From positions 248,001 through 312,000 of the forward strand of contig NZ_SLWA01000007.1 in the NCBI RefSeq assembly GCF_004345565.1: a DNA stretch of 64,000 nucleotides, in the 5' to 3' direction. Each line of letters begins with the position of its first letter. Position 1 is the stretch's first letter. The translations under genes and the position numbers were made by a program. The stretch comes from Flavobacterium circumlabens. Lineage in GTDB: Bacteria > Bacteroidota > Bacteroidia > Flavobacteriales > Flavobacteriaceae. Below the pieces are notes generated by a model that searched no databases, was not told the origin of the DNA, and saw nothing but the letters and a program-made list of their open reading frames with translations. Of this stretch, positions 18,235 through 27,723 are shown piece after piece.

Positions 18235-18240
18235 AAGCAA

Positions 18241-18375
18241 GATGAAAGAGTCAAGAATAAAGAGTATATAAACAAGAGCATATAAACAAGAGTATATAAA
18301 CAAGAGTATATAAACAAGAGTATAGAGCACCAGATCTTGACTCTTACATCTTGACTCTTACATCTTTCATCTCAC
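18241..18375. repeat. 14-bp-period tandem repeats framed by an inverted repeat
   Basis: Four tandem copies of AGAGTATATAAACA (18261-18316, one with a single change) and a partial fifth are followed by copies of ATCTTGACTCTTAC (18334-18347 and 18348-18361) and a diverged third (18362-18375). The outer segment GATGAAAGAGTCAAGA (18241-18256) is inverted at 18335-18350 with one mismatch, so the transcript can fold into a long hairpin. It fills nearly the whole gap between the exonuclease and the ligase. It looks like a lineage-specific intergenic repeat rather than a CRISPR array. Confidence 0.8.
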
Positions 18376-18401
18376 CTCTTCCTCCAAAAAAATAAAAAAA
18401 A

Positions 18402-20003
18402 ATGAAAAACTTTGCCGAACTTATAAAAACACTGGACAGTTCTAATAAAACTTCGGTAAAAGTGGATGCTTTAACGAATTATTTTCGCAATGCGAGTGAT
18501 GAAGATAAAGTCTGGACCATTGCAATTCTTTCGCACCGGCGTCCGCCAAGACCGGTTAATACTACTTTATTGCGATTATGGGCCAATGAATTGGCAGGTA
18601 TTCCGCTTTGGCTTTTTGAGGAAAGTTACCATATTGTGGGCGATCTTGCCGAAACGATTGCACTCGTGATTCCAACCACAAAAGAACATTCTGACCGAAG
18701 TCTGACCGAATTTTTACAGGAAATTATAGCCTTAAAAAAGAAAACCGATGTTGAGAAAAAAGAATATCTCCAAACCAACTGGCTTGCTTTAAATTACTAC
18801 GAACGTTTTGTTTTTACCAAACTCATTACGGGAAGTTTCCGGATTGGTGTGAGTCAGAAGTTAATGACGAGGGCGCTTTCGAAAGCAGAAAATATTGAGG
18901 AAGATGCGTTAGCTTATAAATTAATGGGCGATTGGAATCCTAATAAAATTACCTTTCAGGAATTGATTCTGGACGAAAAAAGCAGCGACTATTTATCGAA
19001 ACCGTATCCGTTTTATCTGGCGTATCCTGTGGAAGGAGAACCTTCGAATCTGGGAAATGCTGAAGACTGGAGCGCCGAACATAAATGGGACGGTATTCGT
19101 TCCCAGACGATTATCCGTGAAAACGAAATTTATGTCTGGAGTCGCGGCGAGGAATTGGTGACAGATAAATATCCCGAATTCGCTTCTTTTATCGGCGTTA
19201 TTCCCGACGGAACCGTCATCGACGGTGAAATCCTTCCCTTTATAGACAATGAAATAGGAACATTTAATGATCTTCAGACGAGAATTGGACGCAAAACGGT
19301 TTCTGCTGCCATCCTGAAAAAAGCCCCCGTGATTATAAAAGCGTATGACTTGCTGGAATGGAAAGGCGAAGACATCAGGAATCTTTCTTTTGAGGAACGC
19401 CGTATCTTGTTAGAACAATTGTATGAAGATATAAAACACCATAACATTCCGTTACAGCTTTCCGAAAGAGTACAATTTTCAAACTGGGAAGAATTGACAG
19501 CAGAACGAGTACGTTCGCGCGAAATGAAAAGCGAAGGCCTGATGCTGAAGCGTAAAGATTCTCCCTATCTCGTGGGAAGAAAAAAAGGGGACTGGTGGAA
19601 GTGGAAAATAGAACCTTTAGTCATCGATGCCGTGCTGACCTACGCCATGCGCGGACACGGACGGCGTTCGAATTTATTTACCGATTATACGTTTGCCTTA
19701 TGGCAGCAGAATGAAAATAACGAACGCGAATTAGTCACTTTCGCAAAAGCTTATTCCGGTTTGACGGATGCAGAGTTCCGAATGGTCGATGACTGGATTA
19801 AGAAAAATACACTGGAGCGATTTGGTCCCGTGCGAAGCGTAACACCGCAGCTGGTTTTCGAAATTGGGTTTGAAGGAATAGCACTTTCGAAAAGACATAA
19901 AAGTGGGATTGCGACACGATTTCCAAGGATTCTGAGATGGCGTCACGATAAAAAAATGGAGGATGCGAATTCGATTGAAGATTTAAAAAGTATGATTGTA
20001 TAG
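18402..20003 (+). CDS. ATP-dependent DNA ligase of the ligase-associated repair cassette
   Basis: 533 residues. An N-terminal helical DNA-binding domain (about 1-200, including GSFRIGVSQKLMTRAL) precedes the nucleotidyltransferase core. The adenylated Lys is K228 in EHKWDGIRSQ. Further motifs are WSRGEELVTDKYPE, DGEILPF, EGLMLKRKDSPY and WWKWKIEP. The OB domain ends in RIPRILR-like sequence (RFPRILRWRHDK). It seals nicked DNA with ATP, unlike the NAD-dependent LigA used in replication. It follows the exonuclease after the repeat-filled 167-bp gap and precedes the helicase after a 241-bp gap, so the cassette is not tightly packed. A second ATP-dependent ligase, LigD, is encoded at 25159. Confidence 0.93.
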   Translation: MKNFAELIKTLDSSNKTSVKVDALTNYFRNASDEDKVWTIAILSHRRPPRPVNTTLLRLWANELAGIPLWLFEESYHIVGDLAETIALVIPTTKEHSDRSLTEFLQEIIALKKKTDVEKKEYLQTNWLALNYYERFVFTKLITGSFRIGVSQKLMTRALSKAENIEEDALAYKLMGDWNPNKITFQELILDEKSSDYLSKPYPFYLAYPVEGEPSNLGNAEDWSAEHKWDGIRSQTIIRENEIYVWSRGEELVTDKYPEFASFIGVIPDGTVIDGEILPFIDNEIGTFNDLQTRIGRKTVSAAILKKAPVIIKAYDLLEWKGEDIRNLSFEERRILLEQLYEDIKHHNIPLQLSERVQFSNWEELTAERVRSREMKSEGLMLKRKDSPYLVGRKKGDWWKWKIEPLVIDAVLTYAMRGHGRRSNLFTDYTFALWQQNENNERELVTFAKAYSGLTDAEFRMVDDWIKKNTLERFGPVRSVTPQLVFEIGFEGIALSKRHKSGIATRFPRILRWRHDKKMEDANSIEDLKSMIV

Positions 20004-20078
20004 CTGTAAAATAGTACGCGGATGACACGGATTCACTAAAACGAAAACACGGATTAAGAACGGATTTTTTGCATTTTT
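20004..20078. other. Gap with short direct repeats of ACACGGATT
   Basis: Two copies of ACACGGATT and a related ACGGATT lie within about 45 bp just after the ligase. Such tracts resemble intergenic repeat debris and no gene is seen. Confidence 0.35.
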
Positions 20079-20205
20079 TGTCATTTCGATGCAGGAGAAA
20101 TCACACGAGAAACTCCGCAACCAGAGTAGCCAATCTTTGTCGAATTACGAATGCGACTGACTTCGTTTCTTCGCTATCGCTCGAGTCTCCTGCATTGAAA
20201 GGACA
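20079..20205. repeat. REP-like palindromic extragenic element
   Basis: A 127-bp element bounded by TGTCATTTCGATGCAGGA (20079-20096) and its inverted copy at 20188-20205 with two mismatches. The interior begins with the AGAAATCACACGAGAAACTCC tract familiar from Flavobacterium intergenic repeats. It carries no ORF. It was probably mobilised in trans by a REP-associated transposase elsewhere in the genome. Confidence 0.7.
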
Positions 20206-20244
20206 GGATTATGACTATAAAATAATTTAAAGGATTAAAATAAA

Positions 20245-22704
20245 ATGAACAGAGAGCAGCTTTTTACTGTGGCAAATGATTGGTTTCAGCAACAGGGATG
20301 GAAACCTTTTCCGTTTCAGACGCAAACCTGGACGGCTTTTTTGCAGGGTAAAAACGGTCTTCTGAATGCCCCGACAGGAAGTGGAAAAACCTATGCACTC
20401 TGGCTGCCGATTGTTTTAAACTACATCAGGAAAAATCCAAATTATAAAACGAAACATACACCCGGACTAAAAGCCATCTGGATCACGCCCCTGCGATCTC
20501 TTTCGGTAGAAATCAAACAGGCTGCAGAACGTGTTGTGCTGGATCTGGAGACTAAAATGACGGTCGGAATCCGTTCGGGAGATACGTCTGCAAGTGAGAG
20601 GGCGAAACAAAAAGGGAAAATGCCCGATTTACTGGTCACTACTCCCGAAAGCCTGCAATTACTACTGGCGACTAAAGGCTACGATAAAATTTTTGGTAAT
20701 TGCGAAGCGATTGTAATCGATGAATGGCATGAATTGCTGGGTACCAAAAGAGGCGTACAAACCGAATTGGCTTTGTCCAGACTGAAAAAAATAGCGCCCA
20801 ATATGCGTATTTGGGGAATTTCTGCGACGATCGGCAATTTGCAGCAGGCGCAGGAAGTTCTACTCGGAGTGGATTCAGAAGCGTATCACAATTCGGTTTT
20901 GATTAAAGCGGTCATTCACAAAAAGATAAAAGTCATTTCGATCATTCCCGATAAGATGGAAACCTATCCTTGGCGCGGGCACATGGGGCTGCATCTGATT
21001 GACGAAGTGGCGAAGATTATTAAAGCCAGTAAAACAACACTCATTTTTACGAATGTACGCTCGGCCTGTGAAATCTGGTTTCAGCGTTTACTCGAAAAAT
21101 ATCCGGAGTTTGCAGGGGAAATGGCCATGCATCACGGAAGTATAAGCCGTGAAACCCGCCTTTGGGTGGAGGATGCGATTCGAAATGAAGAACTGAAAGT
21201 CGTCGTTTGTACCTCAAGCCTGGATCTTGGCGTTGATTTTGCGCCCGTTGAAACGATTATTCAGGTCGGTGGACCAAAAGGCGTTGCCCGTTTTTTACAA
21301 AGAGCAGGACGAAGCGGACACCAGCCCGGCAAAGAAAGTGTCATTTACTTTCTGGCCACGCATGCAATTGAGTTAATAGAAGCTTCGGCCTTAAAAAAGG
21401 CAGTCGAAAATAATGTTATCGAAGACCGGGTTCCGTATCTGAACAGCTGGGATGTTTTGGTACAATATCTGAATACGCTTGCCGTTTCGGATGGGTTTTT
21501 CCCTGACGAAATTTTTGAAGAAGTAAAAGGAACATTCTGCTATCAGGCCATGACCAAAGAGAACTGGAACTGGATTCTGAATTTTATTTCAAACGGAAGT
21601 CAGAGTTTACAGGCCTATGACGAATATAAAAAAGTGGATGTAGAGGAAGACGGCCGCTTTAAAATTAACAGCCGTCTGATCGCCATGCACCACAGAATGC
21701 AGATTGGAACCATCATTGGTGATTCGGTTTTGAATGTGAAATACATGAGCGGCGGTTATATCGGAACGATTGAAGAATGGTTTATCACCAAATTAAAACC
21801 GGGAGACACTTTTATTTTTGCCGGTAAAAAACTCGAATTATTTAAGATCCGGAACATGCAGGTTCTGGTACGAAAGGCAGACCCCAAAAAAACATCAAAA
21901 ATTGTGAGCTGGATGGGCGGACGTATGGCACTTTCGGCACAAATGAGCGAACTGCTGCGCCAGGAATTATACCGCGCGAATACCGATGATCTTTCACCGG
22001 AACTAAAAGCGCTTCATCCTTTATTTATCAGACAGCGAAAGGAATCTATTGTACCCAATGCAGATGAGTTTTTAATTGAAACTTTTAAGACAAGAGAAGG
22101 ATATCATGCTATTTTTTATCCGTTTGAAGGCCGTTTTGTACACGAAGCACTGGCAAGTTTACTGGCCTACAGAATCAGTTTATTAGGCCCGATCAGCTTC
22201 TCACTGGCCTATAATGATTATGGATTTGAATTGCTTTCGGATCAGGAAATGAATATGCAGGAAGTGCTGGATAATAATTTATTTTCGACTGCCTACGTAC
22301 ATGATGATTTGCAAAAAAGCCTGAATGCTACCGAAATGGCCAGACGAAAATTCAGGGATATTGCCGTGATTTCGGGATTGGTTTTTACGGGATTTCCCGG
22401 AAAAATGGTCAAAACAAAACATTTGCAAAGCGGCTCACAATTGCTGTTTGAAGTCTTTCGGGATTACGAACCCGATAATTTATTATTCCAGCAGGCGTAT
22501 CGGGAAACTTTTGAACATCAGATGGAAGAAGGCCGTCTGATTATGGCCCTGGAACGAATTCAAAAGCAGGAAATAGTCTGGAAATCCTGTGTAAAACCAA
22601 CACCATTCAGCTTTCCGTTAATTACCGACAGATTAAGAGAAAAGCTTTCGAGCGAAACATTAGCAGAACGAATCAAAAAAATGACAGCTTCTTACATGAA
22701 ATAA
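20245..22704 (+). CDS. Ligase-associated DNA damage response DEXH-box helicase (Lhr-like)
   Basis: 819 residues, superfamily 2. Walker A is NAPTGSGKTYALWLP (about residues 39-53), motif Ia is WITPLRSL, motif II is DEWHEL and motif III is GISATIG. The second RecA domain has STSSLDLGVDF-type sequence (here CTSSLDLGVDF) and the motif VI run RFLQRAGRSGH. The C-terminal half contains a winged-helix and Lhr-like core. It would unwind or remodel DNA for the neighbouring nuclease and ligase. It is separated by only 2 bp from the pdeM gene, so these two are translationally linked. Full length for the family, with no odd features. Confidence 0.93.
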   Translation: MNREQLFTVANDWFQQQGWKPFPFQTQTWTAFLQGKNGLLNAPTGSGKTYALWLPIVLNYIRKNPNYKTKHTPGLKAIWITPLRSLSVEIKQAAERVVLDLETKMTVGIRSGDTSASERAKQKGKMPDLLVTTPESLQLLLATKGYDKIFGNCEAIVIDEWHELLGTKRGVQTELALSRLKKIAPNMRIWGISATIGNLQQAQEVLLGVDSEAYHNSVLIKAVIHKKIKVISIIPDKMETYPWRGHMGLHLIDEVAKIIKASKTTLIFTNVRSACEIWFQRLLEKYPEFAGEMAMHHGSISRETRLWVEDAIRNEELKVVVCTSSLDLGVDFAPVETIIQVGGPKGVARFLQRAGRSGHQPGKESVIYFLATHAIELIEASALKKAVENNVIEDRVPYLNSWDVLVQYLNTLAVSDGFFPDEIFEEVKGTFCYQAMTKENWNWILNFISNGSQSLQAYDEYKKVDVEEDGRFKINSRLIAMHHRMQIGTIIGDSVLNVKYMSGGYIGTIEEWFITKLKPGDTFIFAGKKLELFKIRNMQVLVRKADPKKTSKIVSWMGGRMALSAQMSELLRQELYRANTDDLSPELKALHPLFIRQRKESIVPNADEFLIETFKTREGYHAIFYPFEGRFVHEALASLLAYRISLLGPISFSLAYNDYGFELLSDQEMNMQEVLDNNLFSTAYVHDDLQKSLNATEMARRKFRDIAVISGLVFTGFPGKMVKTKHLQSGSQLLFEVFRDYEPDNLLFQQAYRETFEHQMEEGRLIMALERIQKQEIVWKSCVKPTPFSFPLITDRLREKLSSETLAERIKKMTASYMK

Positions 22705-22706
22705 TT

Positions 22707-23342
22707 ATGAAGATAACAATACAAGATCAGACTTTCGTTTTACATCCAACCGGTGCTTTATTTTGGGAAGACAAAAAATGGCTGCTGATTTCTGATGTGC
22801 ATTTGGGTAAAGTGTCACATTTTAGGAAACATGGCGTAGCCGTTCCCAATAATGCGATTTTAGAAAACTTCAGCAGGCTGACCAAAGTGGCCGAATTTTT
22901 CAGTCCTGAAAAAGTAATTTTTCTGGGCGATTTATTTCACAGTTCTATCAATCAGGAATGGGATTTATTTGAAGAATGGGTTTCCTGTTGTGTCAGCGAA
23001 ATTACCCTTATTGCCGGAAATCACGATATTATTAATAAAAAACATTATACCGATATTCATATAGAAGTACTGCAATTCCTTGAAGTTGATGGCTTTTTGT
23101 TAACGCATCATCCCAAGGAAAATAAAGGCTGGTTTAACTTTTCGGGCCACATTCATCCCGGAGTTACCTTAAGAGGTTTGGGAGGACAGTCTTTAAAATT
23201 ACCCTGCTTTTTCCAGAAGGAAAATCAGATGATTCTGCCTGCTTTTGGAGAATTTACAGGGAAACATATGATGCGGCCGGAACAGGGCGATTTAATTTAC
23301 GCAATTGCGATGGATGAAATTGTGATTGTCAACAGTAAGTAA
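22707..23342 (+). CDS. pdeM: Ligase-associated DNA damage response endonuclease PdeM (calcineurin-like phosphoesterase)
   Basis: 211 residues with all metallophosphoesterase motifs: SDVHLGK (about 28-34), FLGDLFHS, AGNHD, LTHHP and GHIHPG. It belongs to the small phosphoesterase that completes the four-gene ligase-associated cassette. It probably acts as a metal-dependent nuclease or phosphodiesterase on damaged DNA ends. It starts 2 bp after the helicase stop codon. The catalase-family gene begins 27 bp further and could share the transcript. Confidence 0.92.
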   Translation: MKITIQDQTFVLHPTGALFWEDKKWLLISDVHLGKVSHFRKHGVAVPNNAILENFSRLTKVAEFFSPEKVIFLGDLFHSSINQEWDLFEEWVSCCVSEITLIAGNHDIINKKHYTDIHIEVLQFLEVDGFLLTHHPKENKGWFNFSGHIHPGVTLRGLGGQSLKLPCFFQKENQMILPAFGEFTGKHMMRPEQGDLIYAIAMDEIVIVNSK

Positions 23343-23369
23343 ATGAGAATCAATTAAAAAAAATAAACT

Positions 23370-24479
23370 ATGGAAGCGTCAACAAATTATATACGTTACA
23401 GCGAAAATATCGAAGTTAAACAGCCCAACGAAGACGAAATCAATCAGAAAATTGTTGACTCTATGGCAAGGGTAAACCGACTGATGTTTGAAAAATACCG
23501 TCATGCGATTCGCGATGCACATGCAAAAAGCCACGGAATTCTGAAAGGGGAATTGAAAATTTACGACAACCTTCCGGAACATTTGGCGCAGGGAGTATTC
23601 AGCCAGCCTAAAACTTATCCGGTTATTATTCGATATTCGACGGCACAAGGCGCAATAGTTCCCGATAAGATGTCGGCTTTTCGGGGTATGGCCATCAAAA
23701 TCATTGGAGTTGAAGGAGAAAAATTCCTTCCTGATTTAGCCCATGCCATGACGCAGGATTTTCTACTGGTCAATTATCCCATTATACCTACCGGTACGAT
23801 AAACGAATATCTGAAACTGCAGGAAGGATTGGAAAAACAGGCAGACAGTGGCGAATTGTTTCAAAAGATAGAACAGAAGGTTGCTGTAGGGGTACAAAAT
23901 GTCCTCGCTGCCGTTGGCCTCGCAGACGATACGAATATATTGAGTGCGCCGGGGCCTCATATTTTAGGGGACACTTATTTTAGTATGGCAGCAATTCGCT
24001 ATGGCGATTACGTGGCAAAAATAAATGTAAAACCTCTTTCAGATAATCTGAAAGAAGTATCAGGAAAGAAAATAGACAAAGAAGAAATAGAAGCCGATGA
24101 AAATGCTTTTTTAACAAAGCTGATATCCGGCTTTTTTGAATCTAATACAGCTGAATTTGAGATGAGTGCACAACTTTGTACCAATCTTGAAACAATGCCG
24201 GTTGAAGATGGCTCGGTGCAATGGCCCGAAGAACAAAGCCCTTATCAGCCAATTGCTAAATTGACCATCTTACCCCAAAATACGTTTAGTCCGGAACGCA
24301 GGGTTTACGCAGATGATGTTTTGAGTTTTAATCCTTTTCACTGTCTGCCGGAACATCGTCCGTTGGGAAATATAATGAGAGTTCGAAAACTAGCGTATGA
24401 AACGTCAAGCAAATACAGACATCATATGAATGCGCAACCAAGAATGGAACCGGTTGCCATTGGGGAACTTCCCGATTAG
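23370..24479 (+). CDS. Catalase-family haem protein (small catalase-like)
   Basis: 369 residues, shorter than typical monofunctional catalases (about 480 or more). The distal site is recognisable: H51 in RDAHAKSHGILKGEL, then IRYSTAQGAIVPDK and FRGMAIKIIGVEGE. The proximal part is more divergent; SSKYR near the C terminus may supply the Tyr haem ligand. These proteins are usually annotated as catalase family and may break down H2O2 or organic peroxides; the actual activity is uncertain. It lies 27 bp after pdeM, placing oxidative defence next to DNA repair. It is followed by a perfect 42-bp palindrome that should end transcription. Confidence 0.85.
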   Translation: MEASTNYIRYSENIEVKQPNEDEINQKIVDSMARVNRLMFEKYRHAIRDAHAKSHGILKGELKIYDNLPEHLAQGVFSQPKTYPVIIRYSTAQGAIVPDKMSAFRGMAIKIIGVEGEKFLPDLAHAMTQDFLLVNYPIIPTGTINEYLKLQEGLEKQADSGELFQKIEQKVAVGVQNVLAAVGLADDTNILSAPGPHILGDTYFSMAAIRYGDYVAKINVKPLSDNLKEVSGKKIDKEEIEADENAFLTKLISGFFESNTAEFEMSAQLCTNLETMPVEDGSVQWPEEQSPYQPIAKLTILPQNTFSPERRVYADDVLSFNPFHCLPEHRPLGNIMRVRKLAYETSSKYRHHMNAQPRMEPVAIGELPD

Positions 24480-24500
24480 TGGGAATTATTATTAAATATA

Positions 24501-24542
24501 AAAATCCCCAGTACCTGAAAATTTTCAGGTACTGGGGATTTT
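24501..24542. terminator. Bidirectional terminator between catalase-family gene and ytxH
   Basis: A perfect 42-bp palindrome: AAAATCCCCAGTACCTGAAA is followed directly by its exact inverse. A and T ends on both sides make it a terminator in both directions. It separates the convergent catalase-family and YtxH genes. Confidence 0.9.
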
Positions 24543-24560
24543 CTAATAAAGTATGTTGTT

Positions 24561-24782
24561 TTATACAGGCTGATTGGCAGAACCGCTGTTCGGCGTATTT
24601 TTTCCTGTAAGATCTCCTGTAAAATCGGTTATTTTGTCTTTTAAGTTGCCTAAATAATCCGATTTAAGATCTGCTAATTTATTTCTTAAATCTTCTCCTT
24701 TTTCCGGAGCGAATAAAACTCCGATTGCTGCTCCAATTGCTACACCAGCAAGTAATGTGACTGCTAATTTACCTGATTCCAT
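24561..24782 (-). CDS. YtxH-domain small membrane protein
   Basis: 73 residues. One membrane-spanning glycine/alanine helix (about 6-26, LAVTLLAGVAIGAAIGVLFA) is followed by the hallmark APEKGEDLRNKLADL and an amphipathic helix, then a short polar tail. YtxH-type proteins are small stress-associated proteins of unclear mechanism. It is monocistronic and convergent with the catalase-family gene. Its divergent neighbour upstream is ligD. Location among stress and repair genes fits a stationary-phase or stress role. Confidence 0.85.
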   Translation of the reverse strand: MESGKLAVTLLAGVAIGAAIGVLFAPEKGEDLRNKLADLKSDYLGNLKDKITDFTGDLTGKNTPNSGSANQPV

Positions 24783-25158
24783 GATTATTATTTTTTAAGT
24801 TAATGTTCAATTTTTCGTTTGTATTTAGGTAGACATTTTTCTAATCCAAATCTCAATCGTGATGCTAATGGTATTAAAAGATGTCTTTTACAAAGTTGCA
24901 ATTCTAATCCGGAAATTTCTTTACATAACTTCCGTAAAATTTTATACTATTTTAATAAGGAAAGAATTAAATTGCAGATCTCCCAATGTTAATGCTAAAA
25001 AGTGCAAGGATATTTTGTTCCTTCTAATGTTATAAAATTCGTTTGTAATTGTGTAAGTGCTTGTTTGTAAGCCTTTTTAAATTTGATAGATCCAATTACG
25101 TCCTCAATTGAGTCAGGATTTTTAATGCACCAGAAGTTTAATTAATCAAATAAAAGGT
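24783..25158. other. Divergent promoter region of ytxH and ligD
   Basis: 376 bp without a gene. TAAATTTG at 25078-25085 matches the TAnnTTTG -7 consensus and lies 73 bp before the ligD ATG. No -33 TTG at the standard distance was found. Nothing recognisable was seen for ytxH. Confidence 0.35.
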
Positions 25159-27723
25159 ATGTCACTTCTAAAATACAACGAAAAGAGAAACTTTAGCGAT
25201 ACAGCTGAACCGAAAGGGCAGGTGGGACGATCTGAAAATGAATTAATTTTTGTGATTCAAAAGCATGCTGCTTCCCATTTGCATTATGATTTTCGATTGG
25301 AAATGGATGGCGTCCTGAAAAGCTGGGCAGTTCCTAAAGGGCCTTCGCTAGATCCTGAAATAAAACGTTTGGCGATGATGGTAGAAGATCATCCGTACAA
25401 CTATAAAGATTTTGAAGGGTCTATTCCCGAAGGAAATTATGGGGCCGGAAACGTGATTGTCTGGGATAACGGAACCTACCTTCCGGCTGATTCAGATTAT
25501 AAAGGTACTGCCGAAGATAAATTGCAGGCAGATCTTAAAAAAGGCCATATCAGTTTTACTTTAAAAGGTAAAAAACTTAAAGGAAATTTTTCTTTGGTAC
25601 AATTAAAAGGCAAACAGGAAAACGCCTGGCTTCTGATTAAAAAAGAAGATAAATATGCCACTACCGAAGATATTCTTAAAAAAGATAAATCGGTTATTTC
25701 TAAACTTAGCCTGGATGTTTTAGAAAAGAAATCTGCCAAAGAAAAAGCATTAGCTAAAAAAAAAACGACTGATATAAAGTCAGCCACAATTGCTGAGAAA
25801 AAAAACAAAGAGACTAAAAAAACCGCTATTATATTTAAAAAACCAATGCTCGCCAGTCTGACCGACAAAGCTTTTGATGACCCGGATTGGATTTTCGAAA
25901 ATAAATTTGATGGTTATCGCACGCTCGCTGTTATAAAGGAAGGCGGTACAGAACTTTTTAGCAGAAATCAGATTTCTTTCACTAAAAATTTTCAACCGAT
26001 AACCGACGAATTAAAAAAAATAAACCACGAAGCCATTCTCGATGGGGAAGTGGTGGTTGAAAATGAAGCAGGAAAATCGGATTTTCAACTACTGCAAAAT
26101 TATTTAAAAACAGGAAAAGGAAAATTAAAATTTTATGTTTTTGATATTTTGAACCTGGACGGAAATGATACGACTCATTTGACTTTACTGGAACGAAAAG
26201 AGCTGCTGGAAATGTTAGTGTCTAAATCTAAATTTTCGAATATTCTGTATTCCCAACATGTTCCCGAAAAAGGGATCGCATTTCTGGAAGTTGCCGCTAA
26301 AAAAGAAAGTGAAGGAATCATCGCTAAAAAAGCAGACAGTCCGTATACTATTGGAAAAAGAACAGGAGACTGGCTTAAAATAAAATTATCCCAACAGGAA
26401 GAAGCGATTATAATCGGAATTACGGAGCCTAAAAATTCACGTACCTATTTTGGAGCTTTACTACTGGGACAATATAAGGAGGGCATATTACAATTTATTG
26501 GTAAATGCGGAACCGGTTTTACGCAGGAAGTACTGAAAGAACTGCACCTTAAATTGGCTCCTTATTTTACAGATAAATCTCCTTTGGAAGAAAAAGTACC
26601 GCTGCGGGATACTATTCAATGGATCAAACCAAAATTGATTTGTCAGGTTAAATTTGCGGAGTGGACTCAGGATAATCATCTGCGTCAGCCCGTATATCTT
26701 GGCTTGAGAATAGATAAAAATGTAAAAGAAGTACTTTTTACCGGAAAGGATAACATTAAAGGAAAAGAAAAAATGGAAAAGACCACTACATTAGAAAGTA
26801 AATCAGCTCCTGAAAAAGAGGGTAATTTTGATTTAAAGGCAGGGAAAACAACCCTGCATTTAACCAATCAGAATAAAATTTATTTTCCGGCTGACGGCAT
26901 AACCAAAGGGGACATTGTCAATTATTACAATGAGGTTGCCGATTTGATTTTACCTTATCTAAAAGACCGTCCGGAATCCATGTACCGTTTCCCGAATGGA
27001 ATCGAACAATCCGGTTTTTATCAGAAAGATGTCGATGATGATAAAATTCCGTCCTGGCTTAAAACCAAAAAGATTTTTTCGGAATCTACCAATGCTAATG
27101 TCGATTACCTGATTTGCAATGACAAAGCGACTTTGCTGTACATGGCCAATCTGGGCTGTATTGACATTAATCCGTGGAACTCTACGATCAAACATATCGA
27201 AAATCCGGACTGGGTCGTGATTGATATTGATCCCGAAAAGGATGACTTTAAGGAAGTTGTAAAAACCGCACTCATGGTAAAAGAGGTGATGGATGAATTT
27301 GAAACAGCATGTTACTGTAAAACTTCCGGTGCTTCCGGACTTCATGTCTATATTCCTCTTGGAGCAAAATATGACTATGATTCCGTAAAAATATTTGCGG
27401 AACTTATTGCGCACGAAGTCCATTCCAGATTACCCGAAACAACGAGTTTAGAACGTTCGATCAAAAAAAGAAATCACAAAATCTACCTGGATTACCTGCA
27501 AAACCGAAAAGGGCAGACGCTTGCAGCTCCGTATTCCGTGCGGCCAAAACCGGGAGCCACAGTTTCTACGCCATTGGAGTGGAGTGAGGTAAATGCAAAA
27601 TTATCGCCTTCTCAATTTACCATCAAAAATGTATTAAAACGATTTGAGAAGAAAGGGGATCTTTGGCAGCCGGTTTTAGGAAAAGGGGCCGATATAAAAG
27701 CAATACTAAAGAAAAGTTCTTAG
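25159..27723 (+). CDS. ligD: NHEJ DNA ligase D (phosphoesterase-ligase-polymerase)
   Basis: 854 residues. Domains in order: 3'-phosphoesterase (about 5-160, KHAASHLHYDFRLEMDG and GSIPEGNYGAG), a Lys-rich linker (about 165-225), ATP-dependent ligase (about 230-530, active Lys K249 in ENKFDGYRTL, then LDGEVVVE and EGIIAKKADSPY), and a primase-polymerase (about 570-850, catalytic D689 and D691 in VVIDIDPEKDDF, with SGASGLHVYIPL). It repairs double-strand breaks with Ku. The phosphoesterase-first order is a known LigD arrangement. The ku gene is convergent and overlaps the end of ligD by 4 bp, with both stop codons in the loop of one hairpin. The pair is therefore linked but transcribed separately. 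Confidence 0.97.
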   Translation: MSLLKYNEKRNFSDTAEPKGQVGRSENELIFVIQKHAASHLHYDFRLEMDGVLKSWAVPKGPSLDPEIKRLAMMVEDHPYNYKDFEGSIPEGNYGAGNVIVWDNGTYLPADSDYKGTAEDKLQADLKKGHISFTLKGKKLKGNFSLVQLKGKQENAWLLIKKEDKYATTEDILKKDKSVISKLSLDVLEKKSAKEKALAKKKTTDIKSATIAEKKNKETKKTAIIFKKPMLASLTDKAFDDPDWIFENKFDGYRTLAVIKEGGTELFSRNQISFTKNFQPITDELKKINHEAILDGEVVVENEAGKSDFQLLQNYLKTGKGKLKFYVFDILNLDGNDTTHLTLLERKELLEMLVSKSKFSNILYSQHVPEKGIAFLEVAAKKESEGIIAKKADSPYTIGKRTGDWLKIKLSQQEEAIIIGITEPKNSRTYFGALLLGQYKEGILQFIGKCGTGFTQEVLKELHLKLAPYFTDKSPLEEKVPLRDTIQWIKPKLICQVKFAEWTQDNHLRQPVYLGLRIDKNVKEVLFTGKDNIKGKEKMEKTTTLESKSAPEKEGNFDLKAGKTTLHLTNQNKIYFPADGITKGDIVNYYNEVADLILPYLKDRPESMYRFPNGIEQSGFYQKDVDDDKIPSWLKTKKIFSESTNANVDYLICNDKATLLYMANLGCIDINPWNSTIKHIENPDWVVIDIDPEKDDFKEVVKTALMVKEVMDEFETACYCKTSGASGLHVYIPLGAKYDYDSVKIFAELIAHEVHSRLPETTSLERSIKKRNHKIYLDYLQNRKGQTLAAPYSVRPKPGATVSTPLEWSEVNAKLSPSQFTIKNVLKRFEKKGDLWQPVLGKGADIKAILKKSS

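Noticed and set aside
18261..18325. Tandem 14-bp repeats as a possible CRISPR array
   Set aside because: The units are adjacent with no spacers, too short, and there are no cas genes.
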